A stretch of DNA of 64,000 bases, taken from assembly GCA_001184405.1 (NCBI GenBank), contig LFMX01000012.1, forward strand, positions 1-64,000, written 5' to 3'. Below are positions 1-9,012 of the stretch, one piece after another (the first letter of the stretch is position 1; every line of letters starts with the position of its first letter). Made by a program: the position numbers and the translations under genes. Below the pieces are notes generated by a model, which saw only the letters and a list, made by a program, of their open reading frames with translations, searched no databases and was not told the origin of the DNA. Source of the DNA: Candidatus Burkholderia humilis. GTDB lineage: Bacteria > Pseudomonadota > Gammaproteobacteria > Burkholderiales > Burkholderiaceae.

Positions 1-2
1 TG

Positions 3-941
3 CTGTACGGCGCGACCGGCTCGCTTGAACTGAACGAAGTGCTGAAGGCGGTGGCGTCTGGCCGTATCAACGACGCGGTGTTGTTGTTCGGCGTGATCTT
101 CATCGTCGCGGGCGTGGCGTTCAAGATGGGCGCGGTGCCGTTCCATATGTGGGTGCCGGACGTCTATCAGGGCGCGCCGACGGTCATGACGCTGCTCACC
201 GGCGGTGGCCCGAAGGTCGCGGCCTTCGCGTGGGGCCTGCGTTTCCTGGTGATGGGCCTGCTGCCGTTCGCGGTCGATTGGCAAGAGATGCTGGTGATTC
301 TCGCGGCGCTGTCGCTGATCGTCGGCAATATCACGGGTATCGTGCAGAAGAACATCAAGCGGATGCTGGCTTACTCGGCCATTTCCAACATGGGCTTCGT
401 GCTGCTCGGCCTGTTGGCCGGTGTCGTCGATGGCAAGGTGAACGGTGCGGCGGGCGCGTATAGTTCGGCAATGTTCTACAGCATCATCTATCTCGTCACG
501 ACGCTCGGCGCGTTCGGCGTGGTAATGCTGCTCGCGCACCGCGACTTCGAAGCCGAAATGATCGACGACTTCAAGGGCCTGAACCAGCGCAGCCCGATCT
601 TCGCGTTCGTCATGATGGTCATGATGTTCTCGCTCACCGGCATTCCGCCGACGGTCGGTTTCTACGCGAAGCTCGCCGTACTCGAAGCGACGATGAACGC
701 CGGTCTCACGTGGCTCGCCGTTCTCGCGGTGATGACCTCGCTCGTGGGCGCGTTCTACTACCTGCGTATCGTCAAGCTGATGTACTTCGATGCACCGCAA
801 GATTCGTCGCCGATCATGGCGGGCAGCCTGAACCGCTCGCTGCTGGCGTTCAACGGACTGGCCGTGCTCGTGCTCGGTCTGGTGCCGGGCCCGCTGATGT
901 CGGCGTGCCTGCAAGCGATCACGCATACGCTGCCGTTGTAA
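3..941 (+). CDS. nuoN: NADH-quinone oxidoreductase subunit N, 5' end outside window
   Basis: Membrane subunit of respiratory complex I, one of the three antiporter-like proton-pumping subunits; it acts in the inner membrane. The reading frame is already open at the window edge, so only about 312 C-terminal residues are visible. The antiporter family signature GAVPFHMWVPDVYQGAP lies at about nt 129-180, followed by repeated hydrophobic helices and the KRMLAYSAISNMGF motif characteristic of NuoN/L/M. The stop codon overlaps the next start as TAATG, so the following DUF2818 gene is translationally coupled and is the usual last gene of the nuo operon in Burkholderiales. No lesions are visible. 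Identification is firm; only the missing N-terminus limits it. Confidence 0.96.
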   Translation: MYGATGSLELNEVLKAVASGRINDAVLLFGVIFIVAGVAFKMGAVPFHMWVPDVYQGAPTVMTLLTGGGPKVAAFAWGLRFLVMGLLPFAVDWQEMLVILAALSLIVGNITGIVQKNIKRMLAYSAISNMGFVLLGLLAGVVDGKVNGAAGAYSSAMFYSIIYLVTTLGAFGVVMLLAHRDFEAEMIDDFKGLNQRSPIFAFVMMVMMFSLTGIPPTVGFYAKLAVLEATMNAGLTWLAVLAVMTSLVGAFYYLRIVKLMYFDAPQDSSPIMAGSLNRSLLAFNGLAVLVLGLVPGPLMSACLQAITHTLPL

Positions 942-1261
942 TGTCGGCGGCGGGCTGGTTTATCGTGCTGTTGGCGCTCGTATGCGCCAACTTGCCGTTC
1001 CTGAATCAGCGTCTTTTCGCGGTCGTGCCCGTGCCGCTTGCTGCGGCTTCGGGCAAGTACGCGGCGAAAAAGAGCGCGTGGATTCGGATCGGCGAACTGA
1101 TCGTGCTGTACTTCATCGTCGGCGCGCTCGGCTTCATGCTGGAAGCGCGCGCGGGAAACCGCTTCGATCAGGAATGGCAGTTCTATGCCATTACCTTCAG
1201 TTTCTTCGTGGTGTTCGCATTTCCGGGCTTCACGTATCAATATCTTGTCAAATGCCGCTGA
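941..1261 (+). CDS. DUF2818 family membrane protein downstream of nuoN
   Basis: A 106-residue hydrophobic protein starting inside the nuoN stop codon (TAATG). It has a hydrophobic N-terminal segment (about residues 4-22), a second around 46-66 containing ELIVLYFIVGALGFMLEA, and a third near 82-102, so three membrane helices are likely. This small protein follows nuoN in many Burkholderiales and is known as DUF2818; its biochemical role is not established, and an association with complex I is inferred from position only. The stop codon lies inside the stem of a strong hairpin terminator, so it ends the operon. Length and frame are clean. Confidence 0.88.
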   Translation: MSAAGWFIVLLALVCANLPFLNQRLFAVVPVPLAAASGKYAAKKSAWIRIGELIVLYFIVGALGFMLEARAGNRFDQEWQFYAITFSFFVVFAFPGFTYQYLVKCR

Positions 1262-1290
1262 CGGCCACGCGCCGTTCGCGGCTTTTTTTT
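1254..1290 (+). terminator. Rho-independent terminator of the nuo operon
   Basis: Two stacked stems, GCCGC with GCGGC and ACGGC with GCCGT, separated by a 2x2 internal loop, close a five-base loop and are followed by eight T residues (1283-1290). The stem begins within the last codons of the DUF2818 gene. Orientation fits termination of the complex I operon. Confidence 0.88.
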
Positions 1291-1312
1291 GCTCACAAGG
1301 CAAGGGCTCACG

Positions 1313-1912
1313 ATGGCAGATCACAAATCCATTCCCGGTAACGACGACGGCCTGATCGAAAAGAAGGTCGAAAGCGTGACGGTCCACGAAGGCAAATTCC
1401 TCACACTCAAGCGCGATACTGTCGAATTGCCCGACGGCAAGCACGCGACGCGCGAGTTCGTCGTGCATCCCGGCGCGGTGATGATTCTTCCCGTTTTCGA
1501 CGATGGCCGCGTCCTGCTCGAACGCCAGTTTCGCTATCCGGTCGGCCGTGTGCTGCTTGAGTTTCCGGCGGGCAAGATCGATCCGAACGAAGACGAACTG
1601 ACGTGCGCCAAGCGTGAGTTGTTGGAAGAAACTGGCTATACGGCGCGCGAGTGGACGTTTCTGACGCGCATTCATCCGGTGATTTCGTATTCGACGGAAT
1701 TTATCGATCTGTATCTGGCGCGCGGTCTGACGGCGGGCGATGCCAAGCTCGACGAAGGTGAATTCCTCGAAACGTTCATCGCCGATCAGTCGCAACTGAT
1801 GGACTGGGTCAAAGATGGCACGATCAGCGATGTGAAGACGATCATCGGCGTGTTCTGGCTGGAGAAGCTGCGCTCGGGTGAGTGGAAGCTGGGCGATGAA
1901 TCGAAGATGTAA
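1313..1912 (+). CDS. Nudix hydrolase, ADP-ribose pyrophosphatase type
   Basis: A 199-residue cytoplasmic Nudix hydrolase, expected to cleave ADP-ribose or related nucleoside diphosphate sugars using Mg2+. The Nudix box G-x5-E-x7-RELLEETGY is complete (GKIDPNEDELTCAKRELLEE within it), and the preceding GAVMILPVFDDGRVLLERQF strand and RYPVGR segment match ADP-ribose pyrophosphatases. I chose the ATG at 1313, which follows AAGGG about ten bases upstream, rather than an in-frame codon eight residues earlier lying in the terminator T-run. It is monocistronic, between two terminators. Substrate is inferred from family. No lesions. Confidence 0.9.
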   Translation: MADHKSIPGNDDGLIEKKVESVTVHEGKFLTLKRDTVELPDGKHATREFVVHPGAVMILPVFDDGRVLLERQFRYPVGRVLLEFPAGKIDPNEDELTCAKRELLEETGYTAREWTFLTRIHPVISYSTEFIDLYLARGLTAGDAKLDEGEFLETFIADQSQLMDWVKDGTISDVKTIIGVFWLEKLRSGEWKLGDESKM

Positions 1913-1934
1913 GAACGATTTCGCGTGCTTGCAG

Positions 1935-1958
1935 AAGCGGCCCGCGTGGCCGCTTTTG
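1935..1958 (+). terminator. Hairpin terminator after the Nudix gene
   Basis: AAGCGGCC and GGCCGCTT pair around a five-base loop and run into TTTT (1954-1957), 23 bases after the Nudix stop codon. The shape is that of an intrinsic terminator on the plus strand. Confidence 0.8.
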
Positions 1959-2115
1959 TCGTTTTGAGGCGACGCGGCGCATGGGGAAGACTGAGCAGCT
2001 AGAATGAGAAATTCGGTCGCAGTACATGACGGCGCGACCCGGCGACTGGGTCGAATTGTGAGCGATCGTTCCAAAATCGCCTTTTTGAGATAAACTCCAC
2101 GAAAGTCCCATCAGC

Positions 2116-2577
2116 ATGAAGGTCCTCGATTTAAAGTGCTCGCACGACCATCGCTTTGAAGGCTGGTTCGCTTCGACGGACGAGTTCGAGTCGCAGTTGT
2201 CGCGAAAGCTCGTCGCGTGTCCGATGTGCTCGACGACTGATGTGAGCCGCATGCCATCGGCGCCGCGGCTGAATCTGACGTCCGCGCGGGGTGAGGCGGT
2301 GCCACAACAAGCGCCGCGAGCAGCGCAGGCGGCGGCATCGCCGGAAGCGGGCGCGATGCAGGCGCGTGCGTTGCAATTCATGCGCGAGTTGATCGACAAG
2401 ACCGAGAACGTGGGCGAGCGTTTCGCTGAAGAGGCACGGCGCATCCATTACAACGAAGCGCCGGCACGCAACATTCGCGGCGTCACGACGCCCGAAGACG
2501 CGCACGCCTTGCTGGAAGAAGGAATCGATGTGTTGCCGTTGCCTGTTCCGGATGCGCTGAAGGAACCGCTGCAGTAA
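2116..2577 (+). CDS. DUF1178 family protein
   Basis: A 153-residue protein with the DUF1178 layout: an N-terminal strand MKVLDLKC, then HRFEGWFAS and a CPMC knuckle (Cys35 and Cys38, with Cys8 as a possible further ligand), suggesting a small metal-binding domain. A low-complexity Ala/Gln/Pro linker (about 55-78) leads to a helical C-terminal half with RIHYNEAPARNIRG and an acidic LLEEGIDVLPLP motif. Function is unknown. In related genomes it sits, as here, just before an acyl-CoA dehydrogenase gene on the same strand. The frame is clean although both acyl-CoA dehydrogenase genes after it are broken. Confidence 0.88.
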   Translation: MKVLDLKCSHDHRFEGWFASTDEFESQLSRKLVACPMCSTTDVSRMPSAPRLNLTSARGEAVPQQAPRAAQAAASPEAGAMQARALQFMRELIDKTENVGERFAEEARRIHYNEAPARNIRGVTTPEDAHALLEEGIDVLPLPVPDALKEPLQ

Positions 2578-2635
2578 CGTTCGGCGGTGTCTCTCGTGGC
2601 TCCGGCGCGGGCCATGACCGGAGGAGACACTGCGC

Positions 2636-3817
2636 ATGGACCTCGATTATTCCCCTGCGGACGACGCGTTTCGCGCCGATGTCCGTCACTGGCTCGAAGC
2701 CAATCTGCCGCGCGCCCTGCGCGACAAGGTGCTCGATCACAAGCGTTTGAATCGCGACGACTACGCGAGCTGGCACAAGCTGCTCGGCGCGCGCGGCTGG
2801 TCTGCGCCCGCGTGGCCGAAGGCGTTCGGCGGCCCGGGTTGGGACGCGACGCAGCGTCATATCTGGGACGAAGAATGCGCACGCGCCGGAGCGCCGGTGG
2901 TGTTGCCGTTCGGTGTATCGATGGTCGCGCCCGTGCTGATGAAATACGGCAGCGACGCACAAAAATCCTACTATCTTCCCCGCATTCTCGATGGCACCGA
3001 CTGGTGGTGCCAAGGCTATTCCGAGCCCGGTGCCGGTTCCGATCTTGCCTCGCTGCGCACGTGGGCCGAGCGGCGCGGCGAACACTACATCGTGAACGGC
3101 CAGAAAACATGGACGACGCTTGGCCAGTACGCCGACATGATGTTCTGCCTCGTGTGCACCGATCCCGACGCTAAAAAGCAGGAAGGCATCTCGTTTTTCT
3201 GATCGACATGAAGACGCCGGGCATCACCGTTCGGCCGATCATCACGCTCAATGAGGATCACGAAGTCAACGAAGTTTTCTTCGAGGACGTGAAGGTGCCG
3301 ATGGCCAATCTCGTCGGCGAGGAAAATCGCGGATGGACAGTTGCGAAGTATTTGTTCGGGCATGAGCGGACGGGCATCGCACGAGTGGGGCAGTCCAAGC
3401 GCGAACTGCTCTTTTTGAAGCGGCTCGCGATGCATCGCACTAGCCGGGGCAAGCCGCTGCTGCACGATCCGCTCTTCGCCGCGAAGGTTGCCGCGCTCGA
3501 GATCGAACTGATGGCGCTCGAAGTGACGGTGCAACGCGTGATCGCGAACGAGGCGGGCGGGAAGAGACCGGGGCCGGAAGCATCGATGTTGAAAATCAAG
3601 GGCACCGAAGTGCAGCAGGCGCTGACCGAACTGATGTTCGAAGCCGCGGGCCCGCGCCGCCGCGTTCGATCCGGCGTTTCTCGAAGGCGAGCGTGCCACG
3701 AGCGTCACCAGCGACGACGATGTCGCGCCGCTCGCCGCGTTTCGCAAGACGTCGATTTACGGCGGCTCGAACGAAATTCAGAAGAACATCATCGCGCAGA
3801 TGATTCTCGGACTTTGA
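2636..3817 (+). pseudogene. Acyl-CoA dehydrogenase remnant 1 (two frameshifts)
   Basis: A FAD-dependent acyl-CoA dehydrogenase that would oxidise acyl-CoA to enoyl-CoA. It starts MDLDYSPADDAFRADVRHWL and shows WCQGYSEPGAGSDL and NGQKTWTTLGQYADMMF. Near 3199 the frame is lost, so EGISFF is followed by a stop in this frame while LIDMKTPGITVRPI continues in another; a second shift near 3645 moves AFDPAFLEGERATSV and the C-terminal RKTSIYGGSNEIQKNII into the third frame, ending at 3817. All family segments are present in order over about 394 codons, so the gene was full length before decay. It is the first of two tandem acyl-CoA dehydrogenase genes feeding a maoC gene. Confidence 0.92.
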
Positions 3818-3827
3818 GGAGCCGCGC

Positions 3828-4933
3828 ATGGATTTCAATTTCACGGACGAACAACAGCAATTCCGCGATGCGCTGCGCCGCTATCTCGACAATGAGTACG
3901 CGTTCGATGCGCGACGGAAGATCATCGCGTCGGACGCGGGTGTCGATGCGAAGCACTGGCGCGCGTTCGCCGAACTCGGGCTTTTGGCGTTGCCGGTCCC
4001 CGAGGCGCAAGGCGGTTTCGATGGCGGTCCGGTCGATATGCTGGTCGCGTGCAGGAGCTCGGGCGCGCGCTCGTCGTCGAGCCGTATTGGGCGACGGCGG
4101 TGGGTATCGAAGCGCTGCGGCGGGTTGCATCGACTGAATTGCTGGAGCGCGCGGTGGCGGGCGAAATCCGGCTGGCGGTTGCGTTCAACGAGCCGCACGC
4201 GTGCTACGATCTTTTCGATTTGCGCACGCGCGCGTGTTGTCGATGGCGATCGCTTCGCGCTTTCGGGCACCAAGTCGATGGTGCAGCACGGCGCGCAAGC
4301 GGATTTTTGGATCGTGCCGGCGCGTGTCGATGATGAGATCGCGATGTTTCTGGTTGCACGCAACGAGCGGGCCATCACCGAATATCGCACGATCGACGGC
4401 CAGCGCGCCGCGACGCTGACCTTCGACGACACACCGGCCACGCGTATCGATGACGGTCACGATGGCGCGGCGCTGCTTGAGCAGATCGCCGATTACGCGA
4501 CGTTCCTGCTGTGCGCCGAAGCGCTGGGTGCGCTCGATGCGCTCAATCACGCGAGCGTCGAGTACACGAAGGAGCGCCAGCAGTTCGGCGTGCCGATCGC
4601 GCGGTTTCAGGCGTTGCAGCATCGCATGGTCGAGATGCTGATTCACACCGAGCAGGCGAGATCGATTACGTATCTCGCGGCTTCGCGCTACGCCAGCGCC
4701 GATGCGTCGACGCGTGCGCAGGCCGTTTCGGCGGCGAAGGCGCGTGCGGGCAGGCTTCGCGCTTCGTCGGACAGCAGGCGGTGCAGTTGCACGGCGGCAT
4801 GGGCATGACCAACGAATTGCCGGCGGCGCACTGGTTCAAGCGTTTATCGATCATCGAAACGACGCTTGGTGATGTCGATCATCATCTGGCGCAGTTTGCT
4901 TCACTGCCCGGGTTTGTTTCTGCTGACGCTTAG
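3828..4933 (+). pseudogene. Acyl-CoA dehydrogenase remnant 2 (three frameshifts)
   Basis: Second member of the tandem acyl-CoA dehydrogenase pair, ten bases after the first. It begins MDFNFTDEQQQFRDALRRYL with a good GAGGAG site. The frame changes near 4050 (to MQELGRALVVEPYWATAVG), again near 4225 (to DGDRFALSGTKSMVQHGAQA) and near 4750 (to RFVGQQAVQLHGGMGMTNE), ending at 4933. The conserved YTKERQQFGVPIARFQALQH and LHGGMGMT segments identify the family. Such divergent partner subunits often form heteromeric dehydrogenases with the upstream gene for branched or steroid-side-chain acyl-CoA; that partnership is inference. With three shifts no product is expected. Confidence 0.92.
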
Positions 4934-4946
4934 GGAGGAGTGTTGA

Positions 4947-5363
4947 ATGACTTACGCTTATGAAGACTTCAATATCGGCGATGCCGTGCAGTTGAGTGCG
5001 CATATTTTTACGCGCGAGGAAATCGTCGAGTTTGCGCAGCGTTATGATCCGCAGCCGTTTCATTTGACCGAGGAGGCGGGCGAGGCATCGCACTTTGGCG
5101 GACTCGTCCCGAGTGGATGGAACACGTGTTCCGCGATGATGGGCATTCTTGTGCGCGACATGTTCGCGGATTCGAGTTCTATGGGGTCTCCTGGGCTCGA
5201 TAATATTCGATGGCTTAAGCCTGTGCGGGTGCTGGATAAGCGGGTTTCCAAGAGCAAGCCGGATCGGGGGATTGTCGCTACGCGGTGGGAAGCTTTTAAC
5301 CAGAACGATGAGCTGGTGCTTACGGTGGACTCCAATGCACCTTTTGGGCTGCGCGAACGGTAG
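4947..5363 (+). CDS. MaoC-like (R)-enoyl-CoA hydratase, possibly shortened
   Basis: A 138-residue hot-dog fold protein of the MaoC hydratase family, which adds water across trans-2-enoyl-CoA. The catalytic Asp/His region reads RYDPQPFHLTEEAG, followed by FGGLVPSGWNTCSAMM. The ATG at 4947 follows GGGAGGAG and the frame is open. The segment IRWLKPVRVLDKRVSKSKP appears to lack roughly ten residues that normally lie between the LKPVR strand and the VLDKR strand in this family, so an in-frame internal deletion is possible; this is judged from memory of the family. It is the only member of the surrounding catabolic block without a frameshift or stop. It ends in TAG, unlike nearly all other clean genes here. 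Confidence 0.8.
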   Translation: MTYAYEDFNIGDAVQLSAHIFTREEIVEFAQRYDPQPFHLTEEAGEASHFGGLVPSGWNTCSAMMGILVRDMFADSSSMGSPGLDNIRWLKPVRVLDKRVSKSKPDRGIVATRWEAFNQNDELVLTVDSNAPFGLRER

Positions 5364-5400
5364 GGGGTTTTTTGCTTGCTGCTGCTGATTTTTGTGTTTT

Positions 5401-5921
5401 TTATTCAGTAGCCGCCTCTCCGGCGGGGGGTGGATCACTTTCTTTGCTGCTGCAAAGAAAGTGATCAAAGAAAGCAGCTTTTCAACCACGCACGCAGCAC
5501 GCCCTGTGTGATGGGTCTTCTCCATTCCCTGGGTCCAGTAGAGAGTGCCCTCAGAGGCCCAATCGGTCCTGGCATCCATGCGATCCGTGCTTTCTCGCCC
5601 TATCGGTAACGGTCCCCTTCGGCTTATTCCGGCCTGCTTCGCGGCCGGTGTCGGTCATCGAAGGAAACCGGCAGTGAACCACCGAAACGCTTTTGCACAC
5701 GACAACGCTTTGTCGTTATTCGGCAGTACGTTCGCTTGGGCTTTGCAACACACGAAAGCCACCGGTGCAACAGGCTCGGTAGTGTGGCGTTAGCACAAAG
5801 CTCATGGCTTGCCGGTACATCGAGACCGATCGCTAACGTCGAAAAACTGCATTCTTTGATCACTTTCCGTGCAGCAGCAAAGAAAGTGATTCCCCCGCCG
5901 GGGAGGCGGACTACTGAATAA
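5401..5921. repeat. Burkholderia-type inverted-repeat element (about 521 bp)
   Basis: Two nearly identical arms in opposite orientation, 5401-5477 and 5847-5921, bound the element. Each arm starts from TTATTCAGTAG at its outer edge and contains a GC-rich mini-hairpin (CCGCC...GGCGG) followed by ATCACTTTCTTTGC and a second hairpin. In the left arm that hairpin is a perfect 14-bp stem (5434-5447 with 5452-5465). The roughly 370-bp interior has no recognisable gene. Similar ATCACTTTCTTTGC hairpin repeats are known to me as dispersed elements in Paraburkholderia genomes. The element lies between two convergent genes, maoC and an acyl-CoA dehydrogenase remnant, and may act as a transcription end point; no transposase or target duplication was seen. 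Confidence 0.75.
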
Positions 5922-5939
5922 AAAGGCAACAAACCAGCC

Positions 5940-7163
5940 TTAGCAAGCCCCCCAAAACCTCTGAACCTCAAGCTTAGAATAGCATTGCGATGCACCTCAT
6001 CCGGCCCATCAGACAACCGCAAAGTGCGCGCCAGCGAATAAGCATACGCAAGTGGAAAATCATCACAAACACCACCGGCCCCGTGCGCCTGAATCGCCCA
6101 ATCGATCACCCGGCAAGCCACATTGGGCGCAACGACCTTGATCATCGCGATCTCACCGCGCGCGCCTTTATTCCCGACGGTATCCATCATAAAAGCCGCT
6201 TTAAGCGTAAGCAGCCGCACCTGTTCGATCATGATGCGCGGCCTCCGCGATCCGCTCCTGCGTCACGCCATGCTGCGCAATCGGTCGCCCAAACGCCACG
6301 CGATCAACAGAACGTCGCGTCATCAGTTCGAGCGCACGCTCGCTCAATCCGATCAACCGCATGCAATAATGAATCCGCCCAGGTCCAAGCCGTCCCTGCG
6401 CGATCTCAAACCCGCGTCCTTCGCCAAGCAAAATGTTCTCAACAGGCACACGCACGCGCGATAGCGAAATCTCCATATGTCCATGCGGCGCATCGTCATA
6501 ACCGAATACGTTCAGCGGTCGATGCACCGTCACGCCAGCAGCATCCGAAGGCACGAGAATCATCGATTGTTGCGCGTGCTTCGGCGCGTCGGGATCGGTT
6601 TTGCCCATCACGATATACACCTTGCAGCGCGGATCGCCCGCACCGGACGACCACCACTTGTGCCCGTCGATGACATAGCTGTCGCCATCGCGTGTGATGC
6701 TGCATCGGATATTCGTCGCGTCCGATGACGCCACTTCCGGCTCTGTCATCAAAAACGCGGAGCGAATGTCGCCGCGCGACAGCGGCTCGAGCCATTGCGC
6801 CTTCTGCGCGTTGGTGCCGTATCGCTCGATGGTCTCCATGTTGCCTGTGTCCGGCGCGCTGCAGTTGAACACTTCCGGCGCCCACGGCACGCGGCCCATG
6901 ATCTCGCACAGCGGTGCGTATTCGAGATTCGTCAGCCTCGCGCCGCGCTCGGATACAGGCAAAAAAAGATTCCACAAGCCTTCTTCGCGCGCCTTTTCCT
7001 TCAACGTTTCGATGAGCCGCGTCGGAATCCATGCGTTGCCCGCCACGCGATTGGCCACGATCTTTTCAGCGTACGCGCGCTCGTTCGGATAAATATGCGC
7101 ATCGAAAAACGCGAGCAGTTTCTCACGCAACGCTTGAACCTTGGGCGTGTAATCGAAATTCAT
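5940..7163 (-). pseudogene. Acyl-CoA dehydrogenase remnant 3 (two frameshifts)
   Basis: Acyl-CoA dehydrogenase of the kind found beside phosphotransferase-like (ACAD10/11-type) genes. From the start at 7163 the protein reads through [35 protein letters not shown] and [16 protein letters not shown]. Near 6215 the frame is lost and continues as [20 protein letters not shown] and [15 protein letters not shown] second one-base loss near 5975 is inferred: adding one base turns the following codons into AKLEVQRFW and brings a TAA at 5940-5942, the expected family ending. Without that base the frame runs on into the neighbouring repeat element. It lies 18 bases upstream of the APH-like gene's end on the same strand. 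Confidence 0.88.
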
Positions 7164-7181
7164 GCGATAGCTCTCCGTGGT

Positions 7182-8264
7182 TCATCGGTCGACTTTCTGC
7201 GCGTATTGCCAGGCGAGTTCGGCCATCGGGCGCGCGCGCTGTCCGGCGTCGATGGCTTGCGCGCTCGCGGCTGTGCCATCGGTGACGCGCTTCATGATGC
7301 CTTGCAGAATCGCCGCGATGCGGAACATGTTGTACGCGAGATAGAAGTTCCAGTCGCCTTCGATAGCAAAGCCCGTGCGCGCAGAGTAACGCTTCACGTA
7401 ATCGGCTTCATCCGGAATGCCGAGCGCGCGCCAGTCGAGTCCGGCAATACCCCGAAACTGCGACGGATCGACGTGCCACGCCATGCAGTGATACGCGAAA
7501 TCCGCGAGCGGATCGCCGAGCGTCGAGAGTTCCCAGTCGAGCATGGCGAGCACGCGCGGCTCGGTCGGATGAAAGATGAGATTGTCGAGCCGATAGTCGC
7601 CGTGCACGACGCTGACTTTGGCATTCTGCGAAGCGGGAATATGCTGCGGCAGCCAGTCGATCAATCGGTTCATCGAATCGATCGGCTCGGTAACGGAGGC
7701 AACGTACTGCTTGCTCCATCGGTCGATCTAGCGCTCGAAGTAATTGCCTGGCTTGCCGTGGTTCGATAAACCGGCGGCATCGACATCGACGGAATGCAGC
7801 GCGGCGATCACGCGATTCATCTCGTCGTAGATCGCGGCGCGTTCATCGCGTGTCATGCCGGGTAGTGATGGATCCCATAACACACGGCCTTCGACGAAGG
7901 CCATCACGTAGAACGCACGGTCGATCACGCTTTCGTCTTCGCACAGCGCGAGCATGCGCGCGACGGGAACGCCGGTCGATGCAAGCGCATCCATCACGCG
8001 ATATTCGCGTTCGATCGCATGCGCCGACGGCAACAGTTTCGCCGCCGGACCGGGCTTCGCGCGCATCACATAACTGCGCGCCGGCGTGACGAGCTTGAAT
8101 GTCGGATTCGACTGGCCGCTCGCGAATTGCTCGACGCTCAACGGTCCGTTAAACCCTTCAACATTCGATGCGAGCCAAGCCGCGAGTGCGTCGATATCGA
8201 AAAAGCGTTGCGCTTCGTGCACCAGCCGCGTGCCTTCGAACGCGGAAAATTCGTTATTCGTCAT
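7182..8264 (-). pseudogene. APH-like phosphotransferase with in-frame TAG
   Basis: A kinase-fold protein of the aminoglycoside phosphotransferase/ACAD10-11 N-domain family, normally about 350 residues, which in bacteria travels with acyl-CoA dehydrogenases; proposed to act on hydroxyacyl-CoA or related substrates. It starts MTNNEFSAFEGTRLVHEAQ after a strong GGAGGAG site. The frame is continuous to 7182 except for one TAG at 7728-7730, between GNYFER and IDRWSKQY, where a Gln codon is likely ancestral. Downstream of the stop are the catalytic loop VHGDYRLDNLIFH and the metal-binding LDWELSTLGDPLAD, so truncation removes the active site. A single transition would restore it, which makes this one of the youngest lesions. 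Confidence 0.9.
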
Positions 8265-8285
8265 CGTCTCCTCCAGTGCGCTTCT

Positions 8286-9010
8286 TCAGTTCATGTCGTC
8301 CGCCTTGAGGCGCAAGAATTGTGCGTAGAGCAGTTCCATCGTCGTATTGCGCACATCGGCGTGAAGCGGCGAGGGCGGCGAATGATTGATCGCGTGCACG
8401 ATCCAGTCGTCGGGTTTGTCGCCGGCATCGAGCGCGTTGATGCAGCCCGTCGCCTGCGACAAATGCCCGAAGAACGCGCGGCCGCCCGCCGTGATCGCGT
8501 GCGATAACAGCCCTCGATTCACGCCGCCGTGCAGCACGAGCAGCACCGTGTCCCACGATTTATCCGCGCGCAATCGCGCCATCGCGAGCAACGCGCGATC
8601 GAGCAATTCACCGATGGTCTCGCCGCCGAGAAACTGCGCCTCTTCCGGCACGACGCCATCGAACACGGAAAGGAACGCGCGTTCTACATCGGATGTCGTC
8701 AGGTTTTTCAGCTTGCCGCCGCGAATTTCCTGCCACTCGGGCCAGATTTCCGGTTCGATCGATTGCCCCGTTTGCTCCAGCACACGCCGCGCAGTTTCGA
8801 TCGTACGCGGCAGACCGCTCACGATCACGCGATCGAACCGTACGTTCTGCGTCGCGAATTCGCGGCCCGCCGCGCTCGCTTCCTCGCGCCCGCGTTCGTT
8901 GAGCGGCACGCTTTCGGGATCGATCGCGCGGCGCTGTCATCGAAATACGTGACGTCGCCGTGGCGCATCAGAAAGATGCGGCGGCGTTTGGGCAGTTCGT
9001 AGTGCGCCAT
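8286..9010 (-). pseudogene. Histidine phosphatase family remnant (one frameshift)
   Basis: A phosphoglycerate-mutase-like histidine phosphatase. The N-terminus MAHYELPKRRRIFLMRHGDV carries the catalytic RHG motif; near 8935 the frame is lost just after TYFDDS and resumes as AIDPESVPLNERGREEA, running to a C-terminus with LLVLHGGVNRGLLSHAI (the second conserved His). It starts two bases after the enoyl-CoA hydratase stop codon on the same strand, so it belonged to the same operon. Specific substrate unknown. Since only one indel is seen, decay is recent. Confidence 0.88.
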
Positions 9011-9012
9011 GA

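Noticed and set aside
758..2074. 438-codon minus-strand frame across nuoN, DUF2818 and the Nudix gene
   Set aside because: It crosses three well-supported plus-strand genes and two terminators and has no domain; a chance high-GC frame.
5545..5793. Small open frames inside the repeat element as genes
   Set aside because: They have no ribosome sites or domains; such frames are common in this type of dispersed repeat.
7728..7730. In-frame TAG codons as evidence of amber recoded to glutamine
   Set aside because: Most affected genes (purA, hflX, phaC, exonuclease) also have frameshifts, and TAA and TGA occur at equivalent sites; C-to-T mutation bias is enough. Kept only as a low-priority check.
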